Below are positions 1-9,888 of a stretch of DNA of 64,000 nt, piece after piece. Where the stretch lies: the NCBI RefSeq assembly GCF_000422825.1, contig NZ_AUGU01000015.1, positions 130,909 through 194,908 on the forward strand, written 5' to 3'. Source of the stretch: Nocardioides insulae DSM 17944. GTDB taxonomy: Bacteria; Actinomycetota; Actinomycetes; Propionibacteriales; Nocardioidaceae. The position numbers and the translations under genes were made by a program. The notes under the pieces are model-generated. The model saw nothing but the letters and a program-made list of their open reading frames with translations, did not search any database and was not told where the DNA came from. Position 1 is the first letter of the stretch. Each line of letters opens with the position of its first letter.

Positions 1-246
1 TTCTCGATGGCCTTCTCCAACGCGCTGGCCAAGAACGACACCCCGGCGACCAGCCTGACCACCACCGCGGCGGTCGAGCTCACCCCCGGCACCGGGATCA
101 CCGGCATCAAGCTCACCGTTCGCGGCACCGTGCCCGGCATCGACAACGCGACCTTCGTCGAGCTGGCTGAGGGCGCCAAGGCCGGCTGCCCCGTCTCCCA
201 GGCGCTCGCCGGCACCACCATCACCCTGGATGCCGCCCTGAGCTGA
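1..246 (+). CDS. OsmC-family peroxiredoxin, C-terminal part (5' truncated by window edge)
   Basis: The reading frame is open from base 1, so the N-terminus lies outside the window. About 81 residues remain. They include the stretch SMAFSNALAK and a C-terminal GCPVSQALAG, which carries the second redox cysteine expected of OsmC/Ohr-type thiol peroxidases that reduce organic hydroperoxides. The first catalytic cysteine would be upstream and cannot be seen. A strong hairpin at 306-354 follows the gene. The family is clear; OsmC proper versus another OsmC-like subgroup is not. Confidence 0.85.
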   Translation, partial: FSMAFSNALAKNDTPATSLTTTAAVELTPGTGITGIKLTVRGTVPGIDNATFVELAEGAKAGCPVSQALAGTTITLDAALS

Positions 247-305
247 GCCTCGTCGCCGGTGCGTGCCACGGACCTGGGGCACCAGGTCCGTCGTCCCGCC
301 GGTGG

Positions 306-354
306 GGTACGACGAGGGGCCGCAGCCCTGCCGGCTGCGGCCCCTCGTCGTACC
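306..354. terminator. Bidirectional terminator hairpin between osmC-like gene and mscS
   Basis: Two 20-base arms (306-325 and 335-354) are perfectly complementary around a 9-base loop. The hairpin sits between the convergent ends of the OsmC-family gene and the MscS gene. There is no T-tract on either side, as is common for actinobacterial terminators. Confidence 0.75.
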
Positions 355-396
355 CGCTCTCAGTCGTACCCGCTCTCAGTCGTTCCTGCTCTCAGT
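349..396. repeat. Three tandem 16-bp units spanning the mscS stop codon
   Basis: The unit CGTACCCGCTCTCAGT occurs at 349-364 and 365-380, and with two changes at 381-396. The first unit overlaps the end of the terminator hairpin. The third contains the mscS stop codon (TGA on the minus strand, 392-394). The array looks like a local duplication of the gene's 3' end. Confidence 0.85.
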
Positions 397-1486
397 CGTT
401 CCCATCGGGGGAGTCGCCGTCGTGGAGCGGCGCCCGGCCGCGGTCGATCCCGCCGCTGCCGTGCCGCGTGGCCTGGCCGGCCATCGCCCGGTCGGACTCG
501 GAGGGCAGGCCGTACTTGGTGTCCGGCTCCTCGCGATGCCACACCACCCGCTGGGGGAGCGGGATCTCGATCCCCTCGTAGTCGAAGCGGGTCTTGATCC
601 GCTGGCGCAGCTCGCGGGCGATCTCCCACTGCTCGAGCGGGGCCGTCTTGACCAACAGGCGCACTGTCACGAAGTCGGGTCCGAGCACCTCGACGCCGGT
701 CACCGTGGGCTCCTCGACGACGATGCCCCGGTACTCCTCGTCGCTCCACAGGTCGTGCGAGATCTCCTGGAGCAACTGCTTTACGCGGGCGAGATCCGAG
801 TGGTAGCCGACGTTGATGTCGACCACGGCGCAGGACCAGTTCTGGCTCATGTTGCCCACCCGGCGGATCTCGCCGTTCGGGACGTACCAGACCGTGCCGT
901 CCAGGGCTCGTAGCCGGGTCACGCGGAGCGTGACCGCCTCCACCGTTCCGATCGCCTCGCCGAGGTCGATGACGTCGCCCACGCCGTACTGGTCCTCGAA
1001 GACCATGAACATGCCCGACACGTAGTCCTTGACCAGCGACTGGGCACCGAAGCCGACGGCCAGACCCACGATTCCGGCACTGGCGATGATCGGCGCGATG
1101 TTGATCCCGATCGCGGACAGGATCATCGTCCCGAAGATCGCGGCGATGATGACGGTGATGACGCTCTTGAGGACGTTCCCCATCGTCTTGGCGCGTTGGA
1201 TCCGGCGGCCCTGATAGGCGGGGTCCTCCTCCGCACCGCGCAGCCGGCCGAATCCCTTCGCGCCCTTGTCGGAGGAGTTCCTGGGGGCGGTGGCCTGCTT
1301 GACCACCCGGTCGACGACCTTGAACAGGAGCCACCGGACCACGACCGCGGAGACGATCAGGATCAGCACGGTGAGCGGCTTGCCGAGCAGGATCTCCGCG
1401 AGTTGGCCGACGGTCTGGTTGCCGGTCCAGTCCTGCACCGTGCTGCAGATACTGTCCGGCGTACAGGGTTCGAGCTGCTCCAACAT
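392..1486 (-). CDS. Mechanosensitive ion channel, MscS family
   Basis: A predicted small-conductance mechanosensitive channel of 364 aa that would open under membrane tension to release solutes on hypo-osmotic shock. Hydrophobic segments lie near residues 33-52 and 105-128, followed by the pore-lining Gly/Ala-rich TM3 (ASAGIVGLAVGFGAQSLVKD) and the MscS beta domain with YGVGDVI and VPNGEI. The tail after about residue 330 is hydrophilic and rich in Gly and charge. The ATG at 1486 directly precedes MLEQLEP; an in-frame GTG lies 18 bases upstream and cannot be excluded. It converges on the OsmC gene and diverges from the small membrane protein at 1599. Confidence 0.92.
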   Translation of the reverse strand: MLEQLEPCTPDSICSTVQDWTGNQTVGQLAEILLGKPLTVLILIVSAVVVRWLLFKVVDRVVKQATAPRNSSDKGAKGFGRLRGAEEDPAYQGRRIQRAKTMGNVLKSVITVIIAAIFGTMILSAIGINIAPIIASAGIVGLAVGFGAQSLVKDYVSGMFMVFEDQYGVGDVIDLGEAIGTVEAVTLRVTRLRALDGTVWYVPNGEIRRVGNMSQNWSCAVVDINVGYHSDLARVKQLLQEISHDLWSDEEYRGIVVEEPTVTGVEVLGPDFVTVRLLVKTAPLEQWEIARELRQRIKTRFDYEGIEIPLPQRVVWHREEPDTKYGLPSESDRAMAGQATRHGSGGIDRGRAPLHDGDSPDGND

Positions 1487-1598
1487 GGCGCCCAGTATCC
1501 CCACCGAGCAAGCCAGAGCCGAGTCCTCGACGGCCCGCGGTGGCCGGGAGGGGCGGCCGGCGGTGAGTTCTGCGAGGCGAACCGATATCCTGCCTCGC

Positions 1599-1943
1599 GT
1601 GAGCACGCCGCACTCCTTCCTCCGCCGCGCCGTCGTCGCCCTTGGATCGGGCCTCGTTCTGGTCGCGGCCCTCGCCGCCCCCGCCTCCGCCGATGTGCCG
1701 GAGGGCTGGAGCAACCCGGACGAGATGAGCTGGCTGGCGCTGCTCGGGATCGTGCTGGGCCTGCCCATCCTCATCGCTCTGGTGATCAGCGCGATCGTGA
1801 TGGTGCCCTCGCTGCTGCGCGGTGAGGGCTTCAGGGTCGACACCGAGTCGGTCACCTGGGTCGGTGGCCCCAGCAGCGGCACCGCGGAGTTGGCCGAGGG
1901 CGGCAAGCACGCCGACTCCGGCGGCGCGAGCGCGCGTTTCTGA
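1599..1943 (+). CDS. Small secreted/membrane protein of unknown function
   Basis: A 114-aa protein I do not recognise. It has a signal-peptide-like N-terminus (RRAVVALGSGLVLVAALAAP, then ASA), a short extracytoplasmic stretch, a second hydrophobic helix near residues 48-70, and a hydrophilic tail rich in Gly, Ser and Ala. The GTG at 1599 is chosen because it starts the signal peptide and lies 7 bases after TATCCT (1586-1591), a likely -10 of a leaderless promoter. The DUF5130-like gene begins 5 bases after its stop, so the two are probably cotranscribed. Confidence 0.75.
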   Translation: MSTPHSFLRRAVVALGSGLVLVAALAAPASADVPEGWSNPDEMSWLALLGIVLGLPILIALVISAIVMVPSLLRGEGFRVDTESVTWVGGPSSGTAELAEGGKHADSGGASARF

Positions 1944-1948
1944 TTCCT

Positions 1949-2323
1949 GTGCCCATCGCCGATCGCCGTTCCGGTGCCCTGACCTCGCCGGAGCGTTTTC
2001 GCCTCGAGGAGGCCGTCCGCAAGGCCGAGCTCACCTCCAGGGTCGAGTTCAGTGTCTTCCTCGGGGCCGCGGACGGTCCGCCCCGCGCGTACGCCGTTCG
2101 CCTGCATGAGACCTTGAAGACCCCCTCGCGCACCGTCCTGGTCTTCGTCGACCCGGTGGCCGGTGCCCTCGAGGTGGTGACCGGCGGCGACGTACGCCGC
2201 ACGCTGACCGACCAGGAGGTCGGTCTCGCGGTCCAGGAGATGCTCGGCTCCTTCGCCGAGCAGGACCTGGTAGGTGGTCTGATCCGCGGGATCGGCCTGC
2301 TCGCCGAGCACGCCCGCTCCTGA
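1949..2323 (+). CDS. DUF5130-like (TPM-related) protein
   Basis: A 124-aa cytoplasmic protein beginning with GTG, 5 bases after the preceding gene. The region AVRKAELTSRVEFSVFLG followed by VLVFVDPVAGALEVVTGG resembles DUF5130 proteins of actinobacteria, which are distantly related to TPM domains. No catalytic residues are evident. The assignment comes from recall of the family pattern only; biochemical function is unknown. Confidence 0.7.
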   Translation: MPIADRRSGALTSPERFRLEEAVRKAELTSRVEFSVFLGAADGPPRAYAVRLHETLKTPSRTVLVFVDPVAGALEVVTGGDVRRTLTDQEVGLAVQEMLGSFAEQDLVGGLIRGIGLLAEHARS

Positions 2324-2394
2324 CTCCACCCCGGTGTGCGGGTGGCTGGAGCGGTCTGGAATACTTCGACACGTCGGTGCGCAAGCGCCGTCCC

Positions 2395-2467
2395 GGGGCT
2401 GTGGCGCAGCTGGTAGCGCATCTGCATGGCATGCAGAGGGTCAGGGGTTCGAGTCCCCTCAGCTCCA
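2395..2467 (+). tRNA. tRNA-Ala, anticodon GGC
   Basis: All parts of the cloverleaf are visible. The acceptor arms GGGGCTG and CAGCTCC pair with one G-U. There is a D arm GCGC/GCGC, an anticodon stem TCTGC/GCAGA with loop ATGGCAT giving anticodon GGC, and a T stem AGGGG/CCCCT with loop TTCGAGT. The discriminator base is A at 2467. The genome reads CCG next, so the CCA end is not fully encoded. It decodes GCC, a frequent alanine codon in a G+C-rich genome. Confidence 0.97.
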
Positions 2468-2479
2468 CCGGATCGAAGC

Positions 2480-2509
2480 AGAGAGCCGGACCTACGGGTC
2501 CGGCTCTCT
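2480..2509 (+). terminator. Hairpin terminator after tRNA-Ala
   Basis: A 13-bp perfect stem (2480-2492 with 2497-2509) closes a TACG tetraloop 12 bases after the tRNA. A short T-containing stretch (GCGTTTCC) follows. Confidence 0.8.
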
Positions 2510-2688
2510 GCGTTTCCTCGGCACGACGGCCCGGAGCCTCGGCGGAGGCCGTCCACTCGCCGGCGGAACGGGTCGCTGGACTGACGTGAGTCCTCGAGGC
2601 CCGGGTCGACGACCTCAGCCAGGTGCGCGGGAAGCAGGGGCGGTTTCGGGTGGCCTCGGGTGGCCTCGGGCGGCGTAGGGTGCGGAGG

Positions 2689-3633
2689 ATGAGGTTCGGG
2701 GCGCACCTGCCGCTGCTCGATCTCGACCCGGCCGCGGCGCGGCCGCTGAGCCACTACCTCGAAGCGGCCCGCGCGGCCGGCTTCGACTCGGTCTCGGCCA
2801 ACGACCATCTGCTCTTCCGCAGGCCGTGGCTCGACGGGATCGTGGCGTTGGCCAGTCTGGCCGAGCGGAGTGCAGACCTCACCCTGGCCACCACCGTGGC
2901 GCTGCCGGTCATCCGCGGGCCGATCGCGCTGGCCAAGGCGGCCGCGGCTCTGGCTGACCTGTCCGGAGGACGGTTCGTGCTCGGGGTCGGGGCCGGATCC
3001 TCACCCGAGGATCACGCCGCCGTCGGACTGCGGTTCGAGGAGCGCTGGCAGCGATTCGACGAGGCGGTCGTGGTGCTGCGCGCGCTGTTGGCCGGGGGCC
3101 CGGCGCCGGTCGCTCCGCGCTTCTACGAGTTGCCGGAGGGGTTCGCGCCTCGGCCGGACCGGCCGGTCGCGGTGTGGATCGGCTCGTGGGGCTCGGCTGC
3201 CGGACTGCGCCGGGTCGCTCGGCTGGGGGACGGGTGGTTGGCCTCGGCGTACAACACCACCCCGCAGCGCCTTGCGGCCGGGCGCGCCGAGCTGCGGACG
3301 GCGCTCCGGGCCGAGGGCCGGTCCGACGACTCGGTTCCGGTCGCCCTCGCCACGACATGGACCTACCTCACCGAGAGCCGTGGTACGGCGCAGACGATGC
3401 TGGCCGGGCTGGCGGCGATGCTGAACCGCGACCCGGTCGCCCTGGCCGAGCAGGTCCTGGTGGGACCTGCGGGGGAGTGCGCAGAGAAGCTCGCGAGGTA
3501 CGCCGAGGCGGGCGTCGGGACCGTGTACGTCTGGCCGGTCGAGGACGCCGTCGCGCAGGTGCGGCGGTTCGGCGCCGAGGTGATCCCGCGGCTGTCGGGT
3601 GAGCTGGCGGAGCCCTGGGGCGGCGTTCACTAG
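2689..3633 (+). CDS. LLM-class, probably F420-dependent oxidoreductase
   Basis: A 314-aa TIM-barrel protein of the luciferase-like monooxygenase family. Typical features are the start MRFGAHLPLLDLD, SANDHLLF, a central LTLATTVALPVIRGPIALAK, and LSGGRFVLGVGAGSSPEDHAAVG. Actinobacterial members usually use reduced F420 rather than FMNH2, and F420 synthesis genes (fbiA, fbiB) lie in this window. The substrate is unknown. The ATG at 2689 lies 7 bases after TAGGGT (2676-2681), suggesting a leaderless transcript; longer in-frame starts upstream would add a basic, non-family extension. Confidence 0.85.
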   Translation: MRFGAHLPLLDLDPAAARPLSHYLEAARAAGFDSVSANDHLLFRRPWLDGIVALASLAERSADLTLATTVALPVIRGPIALAKAAAALADLSGGRFVLGVGAGSSPEDHAAVGLRFEERWQRFDEAVVVLRALLAGGPAPVAPRFYELPEGFAPRPDRPVAVWIGSWGSAAGLRRVARLGDGWLASAYNTTPQRLAAGRAELRTALRAEGRSDDSVPVALATTWTYLTESRGTAQTMLAGLAAMLNRDPVALAEQVLVGPAGECAEKLARYAEAGVGTVYVWPVEDAVAQVRRFGAEVIPRLSGELAEPWGGVH

Positions 3634-3642
3634 GCTGTGGTG

Positions 3643-4002
3643 ATGGCTGACCTGGATGCGGTCGAGGCCGAGATCTGGCGGCTGCTCGACCGATACCGCG
3701 ACGAACTGGAAGAGGCGACGATCTACGGCATGCCGTCGCTGCGGTGGCCCGGGTCCGGGGCCCACGACTACTTCGCGGCCGTGCAACGGAGCGCGCGGAA
3801 GGTGAGCGTGTACGCCATCGGGGTGGACACCTGGCCGGAGACGCTCGACGGGTCCTCGGCGGCGTTCAGGAAGCGACGCACCGGCAAGGCGACGTTCTCC
3901 TTCCCCACCATGGACGAGGACACCGCTGCCGAACTGGAGGCCTTCCTGGCCCGGCTCTACCGTCCCTATCGGGAGCACCACGCCGGACGCTCCGCGCTCT
4001 AG
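3643..4002 (+). CDS. DUF1801 (YdhG-like) protein
   Basis: A 119-aa cytoplasmic protein with the pattern of DUF1801: AEIWRLLDRYRDELEEATIY, then PSLRW, DYFAAVQRS and a C-terminal TFSFPTMDEDTAAELEAFLA. Function is unknown. The ATG at 3643 is 6 bases after TAGGCT (3631-3636), which also contains the stop codon of the preceding oxidoreductase. A GTG 6 bases earlier is the alternative start. Confidence 0.75.
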   Translation: MADLDAVEAEIWRLLDRYRDELEEATIYGMPSLRWPGSGAHDYFAAVQRSARKVSVYAIGVDTWPETLDGSSAAFRKRRTGKATFSFPTMDEDTAAELEAFLARLYRPYREHHAGRSAL

Positions 4003-4035
4003 GGGACCGTCGAGGAGTCCGCGACGCGGTGCGAG

Positions 4036-4635
4036 TCAGCGCAGCAGGGCGACCAGGAAACCGCTCTCCGGGGTCCAGCCGACCAGGTCCCAGGTGGAGA
4101 GCCTGAGGTCGACGCTCCAGCCGGTCGCCTCCGCGTCCGCGAAGAACTCATCGAACGGGTAGCCGCGCTCCGCACCGAACCCGATCGCGGCCCGGCCCTC
4201 GGGCCGCAGGACGGCGCGCAGGCTGGTGAGGACGGCCCGGCGGGTGCTGGGAGCGACGAAGGTCATCACGTTGCCCGCACACACCAGCGCGTCGAAGGGC
4301 TCGGTCACACCGGCCGCGGGCAGGTCGAGCTCGGCGAGGTCCTGGACCAGCCAGGTCGGCCCGGGATGGTCCTGTTCGGCCGCCTCGATCAGGGCCGGGT
4401 CGACGTCCACGCCCACCACAGTGTGGCCGCGGTCGGCCAGCGCAGCGCCCACCCGGCCCGGACCGCAGCCGGCGTCGAGCACCCGGGATCCTCGCGGCAC
4501 CATCGCGTCCACCAAGCGGGCCTCGCCGTCGAGATCCTGGCCCTGCTCAGCGAGGTCGCGGAACCGCTGGATGTACCACGCCGAGTGGCCCGGTTGTGCT
4601 TCCACCTGACGCATCCACAGACTCTTCTCGGCCAT
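4036..4635 (-). CDS. Class I SAM-dependent methyltransferase
   Basis: A 199-aa Rossmann-fold methyltransferase. Motif I is VLDAGCGPGRVGAAL, the acidic residue after beta-2 is VVGVDVDPALI, and motif IV lies around DALVCAGNVM. The extra aromatic N-terminus (WYIQRFRDLAEQG) is typical of small-molecule methyltransferases. The substrate cannot be read from sequence. It starts downstream of pepN on the same strand but beyond that gene's terminator hairpin, so it is probably transcribed separately. Confidence 0.85.
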   Translation of the reverse strand: MAEKSLWMRQVEAQPGHSAWYIQRFRDLAEQGQDLDGEARLVDAMVPRGSRVLDAGCGPGRVGAALADRGHTVVGVDVDPALIEAAEQDHPGPTWLVQDLAELDLPAAGVTEPFDALVCAGNVMTFVAPSTRRAVLTSLRAVLRPEGRAAIGFGAERGYPFDEFFADAEATGWSVDLRLSTWDLVGWTPESGFLVALLR

Positions 4636-4676
4636 GACCGCATTGTGCCGGACCGATGCTCGACGCCGCGCACGGG

Positions 4677-4716
4677 ACGACGCCCCCGTGCGAGCATGCT
4701 CGCACGGGGGCGTCGT
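4677..4716 (-). terminator. Terminator hairpin after pepN
   Basis: A perfect 40-base palindrome (arms 4677-4696 and 4697-4716) is centred on CATG. It lies between the pepN stop and the methyltransferase start, both on the minus strand. There is no U-tract. The long GC stem is typical of actinobacterial terminators, although a protein-binding palindrome is possible. Confidence 0.7.
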
Positions 4717-4738
4717 GGCGCCGCGTCCTACGGGGTGC

Positions 4739-7297
<2,559 letters not shown>

Positions 7298-7364
7298 GGT
7301 GCGCAGTCTCTCATTGCGGACCGAGCGACGGCGGACGGGTGCGGGGATTCACGCTCAATCCGAG

Positions 7365-7382
7365 AATTACAAAAATGTAGTT
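7365..7382. promoter_or_regulatory. Dyad AATTACA-N4-TGTAGTT upstream of CHAP gene
   Basis: This imperfect palindrome (6 of 7 arm bases pair) lies 37 bases before the ATG of the CHAP gene. It matches 15 of 18 bases, with identical arms, to an element at 51601-51618 upstream of another secreted wall protein. It is a candidate operator; the binding protein is unknown. Confidence 0.5.
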
Positions 7383-7419
7383 CCCCGACCGGCGTGTCAC
7401 TCTTGACAACTTTCTGCAT

Positions 7420-9117
7420 ATGGTTCACCACGTGCATCTCCAGTCACATGGTTCACAACCATCACGCCGGTACGCCGGGCGAGCGGCGGGTCTCGCTCTC
7501 CTGGCGCTCCTCCTGCCCCTGTGCGCCACCCCCGCCGTGGCCGAGCCGACCGTGCCGGACGGTGCCCGGTCCTGGGGCTCGTTCTCACCGGCCACCAGGC
7601 TCACCGGCTCCACGCTGCTGTGCAGCGGGTACTCGGCGTGCAGCTCGGCGGGGTACTCCGACGCGGGGTACGGCGCGGCCAGCGGCCGGATGTACTGGCA
7701 GATGTACTCGGGCGTGAACTGCACCAACTACGCGGCGTACCGCTTGATCCGCAACGGCATGTCGAGCAGCCGTCCGTGGAGCGGTTCGGGGATGGCCTAC
7801 AACTGGGGCCGGGCGATGGGCCAGCGCACCGATGCCACCCCGACCGTCGGCTCGATCGCGTGGTGGGAGTCGAACCGTCCCGGCATCGGCAGTGGCGGCC
7901 ACGTCGCCTACGTCGAGAAGGTGACGGCCACCGAGATCGTCGTCTCGGAGTCGAACTGGGGACGCTCCTTCGACTGGCGTCGGATCAGCAGGACCAGCAA
8001 CACCTGGCCCTCCGGCTTCATCCATTTCAAGGACGTCGCCCAGAAGCCGTTGGTGAACACGGCCCGGCCGGCGTTGAACGGCACGGCCAAGATCGGTCAC
8101 TTCCTCACCGCCAGCGCGGGTCGGTGGAACCAGCCAGGCGTCAAGCTCAGCTATCGGTGGTACGACAACGGGGTCCCGTTCAAGGTCACCACCGCGAAGT
8201 TCCGGCCGATGCGGGCGCGACTGGGTCGTCGGCTCTCGGTCAAGGTCACCGCGAGCAAGTCCGGGTTCTCCTCGGCGAGCGTGATGACACCGGCGACCCA
8301 GCCGATCGCGCCGGGTGACCTGGCCAACCGCCGAGCCCCTCGGATCAGCGGTTCGATGGCGGTCGGCCAGACCCTGACCCTGGATCCCGGCAGCTACACC
8401 CCGGGAGCCGAGGCCAAGGCGGTGCAGTGGTACGCCGACGGACGGCCGGTGGCCGGCGCGACCGGGGCCAGTTTCGTGGTGAACCAGGCGCACGCCGGCG
8501 CGACCGTCACCGCCGCCGTCACGGCCCGACGCCGAGGCTTCAACGATCTCGCGGTGCGCTCGGCCCCGGTCGGGCCCGCCGGCGACCCGGCGGTCGGCGT
8601 ACGCGGGGGCGGCACCGTCTCGGGTGCCGCGGTCGTCGGTCAGACCCTGACCGCGACCCCGGTCGTCACGACCCCGGCCGACGCGACCGCCGTCTACTCC
8701 TGGTTGCGCAACGGCCAGCCGGTCGCCCAGGGCCGCAGCTACCGAGTGCGTAAGACCGACGTGGGTGCGAGCCTCGCCCTGCGCGTCATCGTGCAGAGCG
8801 CGGGCCACCGGTCCACAGAGGTACGACGGGAGGCAGGGGTCGTCCGCAGCAAGCCCTGGTTCCGGGTGCGTGCCGTGGGGAGGAAGCACGGCGCCGTGGT
8901 CCGCATCTGGGTCGCCTCACCAGGTGTCCTCCCGACGCCCGGGTCGGTATCGGCTCAGGTCGGTGGGCGCACGCTGACCGCGCGACTCGTGGATGGCAAG
9001 GCCGTCCTGCGCTTCGCGGGACTGCGGCCGGGCGCCCAGCGCGTCGTCGTGAATCACCCCGGTGGGGGCGTCCTGCTGCCCGCGTCGACAAGCACCACCG
9101 TGCGGGTGGCCTCCTGA
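7420..9117 (+). CDS. Secreted CHAP-domain protein with Ig-like repeats (probable peptidoglycan hydrolase)
   Basis: A 565-aa exported protein. A signal peptide (GLALLALLLPLCATPAVA) is followed by a CHAP amidase/endopeptidase domain at about residues 75-205, with the catalytic cysteine in NCTNYAAYRL near residue 100 and the histidine in GHVAYVEKV near 160. Three Ig-like repeats follow (each with GxTAKIGHFLT- or AVGQTLTL-like openings and YRWYDNG, VQWYADG or YSWLRNG), then a final beta domain. The repeats probably bind the wall. The start is uncertain: no Shine-Dalgarno precedes the ATG at 7420, and a GTG at 7432 lies 7 bases after TATGGT. A terminator follows at 9136. Confidence 0.85.
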   Translation: MVHHVHLQSHGSQPSRRYAGRAAGLALLALLLPLCATPAVAEPTVPDGARSWGSFSPATRLTGSTLLCSGYSACSSAGYSDAGYGAASGRMYWQMYSGVNCTNYAAYRLIRNGMSSSRPWSGSGMAYNWGRAMGQRTDATPTVGSIAWWESNRPGIGSGGHVAYVEKVTATEIVVSESNWGRSFDWRRISRTSNTWPSGFIHFKDVAQKPLVNTARPALNGTAKIGHFLTASAGRWNQPGVKLSYRWYDNGVPFKVTTAKFRPMRARLGRRLSVKVTASKSGFSSASVMTPATQPIAPGDLANRRAPRISGSMAVGQTLTLDPGSYTPGAEAKAVQWYADGRPVAGATGASFVVNQAHAGATVTAAVTARRRGFNDLAVRSAPVGPAGDPAVGVRGGGTVSGAAVVGQTLTATPVVTTPADATAVYSWLRNGQPVAQGRSYRVRKTDVGASLALRVIVQSAGHRSTEVRREAGVVRSKPWFRVRAVGRKHGAVVRIWVASPGVLPTPGSVSAQVGGRTLTARLVDGKAVLRFAGLRPGAQRVVVNHPGGGVLLPASTSTTVRVAS

Positions 9118-9135
9118 GGAGGAATCCGGCGGTAG

Positions 9136-9169
9136 CGGGGCGCGGTCGAGACGACCGCGCCCCGTTTTT
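9136..9169 (+). terminator. Rho-independent terminator after CHAP gene
   Basis: A perfect 13-bp stem (9136-9148 with 9152-9164) and 3-base loop are followed by five T residues (9165-9169). This is the most classical intrinsic terminator in the window. Confidence 0.93.
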
Positions 9170-9194
9170 CGCGCCGGATGCTTGACTGTCCTCC

Positions 9195-9809
9195 ATGACT
9201 GGCACTACGAGCGACAACGTCGACTTCTGGTTCGACCCGGCCTGCCCCTTCGCCTGGATCACCTCTCGCTGGATCCTCGAGGTGGAGAAGGTGCGCGACC
9301 TCTCGGTGACCTGGCACATCATGAGCCTGGCCTACCTCAACGAGGACAAGGACATCCCCGAGGACTACCGCAGGCTGCTCTCCACCGCCTGGGGACCCGT
9401 GCGGGTCCTCGCGGCCGCGGAGGCGAAGCACGGCAAGGACGCGCTGCTGCCGCTCTACACCGCGCTCGGCTCCCGGCGGCACATCGAGGGCCAGGAGTTT
9501 ACCCGTGAACTGATCGAGGGCGCGCTGGCCGAGGCGGGGCTGGAGACCGACCTGGCCGACGCGATGGATGAGCATTCCTACGACGAGGCGATCAAGACCT
9601 CCCACCACCTCGGCATGGACCAGGTCGGCAACGAGGTCGGCACCCCGACCATCGCCTACCGCGGCAGCGCGTTCTTCGGACCCGTGATCACCAAGGCGCC
9701 CAAGGGTGAGGAAGCGGGTCGGCTGTGGGACGGGTTCTCGATGGTCATGGAGTATCCGCACGTCTTCGAGCTCAAGCGCGCCCGCACCGACGAGCTCAAC
9801 TTCAGCTGA
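9195..9809 (+). CDS. DsbA-fold protein, Rv2466c-like mycothiol-dependent nitroreductase family
   Basis: A 204-aa thioredoxin/DsbA-fold protein resembling Rv2466c of Mycobacterium tuberculosis, which uses mycothiol to reduce nitro compounds. Family marks are VDFWFDPACPFAWITSRW at the N-terminus and a cis-proline region GNEVGTPTIAY. The active site reads CPFA where Rv2466c has CPWC, so only one active-site cysteine remains; a monothiol mycothiol-dependent mechanism is possible. It starts 25 bases after a strong terminator and is therefore an independent unit. Confidence 0.85.
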   Translation: MTGTTSDNVDFWFDPACPFAWITSRWILEVEKVRDLSVTWHIMSLAYLNEDKDIPEDYRRLLSTAWGPVRVLAAAEAKHGKDALLPLYTALGSRRHIEGQEFTRELIEGALAEAGLETDLADAMDEHSYDEAIKTSHHLGMDQVGNEVGTPTIAYRGSAFFGPVITKAPKGEEAGRLWDGFSMVMEYPHVFELKRARTDELNFS

Positions 9810-9888
9810 GTCCGTCTCGAGGCGGGCGACGCGCCGAAGCACGCCCGGTCCGGTCGTGAGCCGGGCGACTGTCCGATCATCTGTCACC

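Noticed and set aside
7403..7408. TTGACA as -35 of the CHAP gene
   Set aside because: No -10 box lies 16-18 bases downstream, and the start codon is only 12 bases away.
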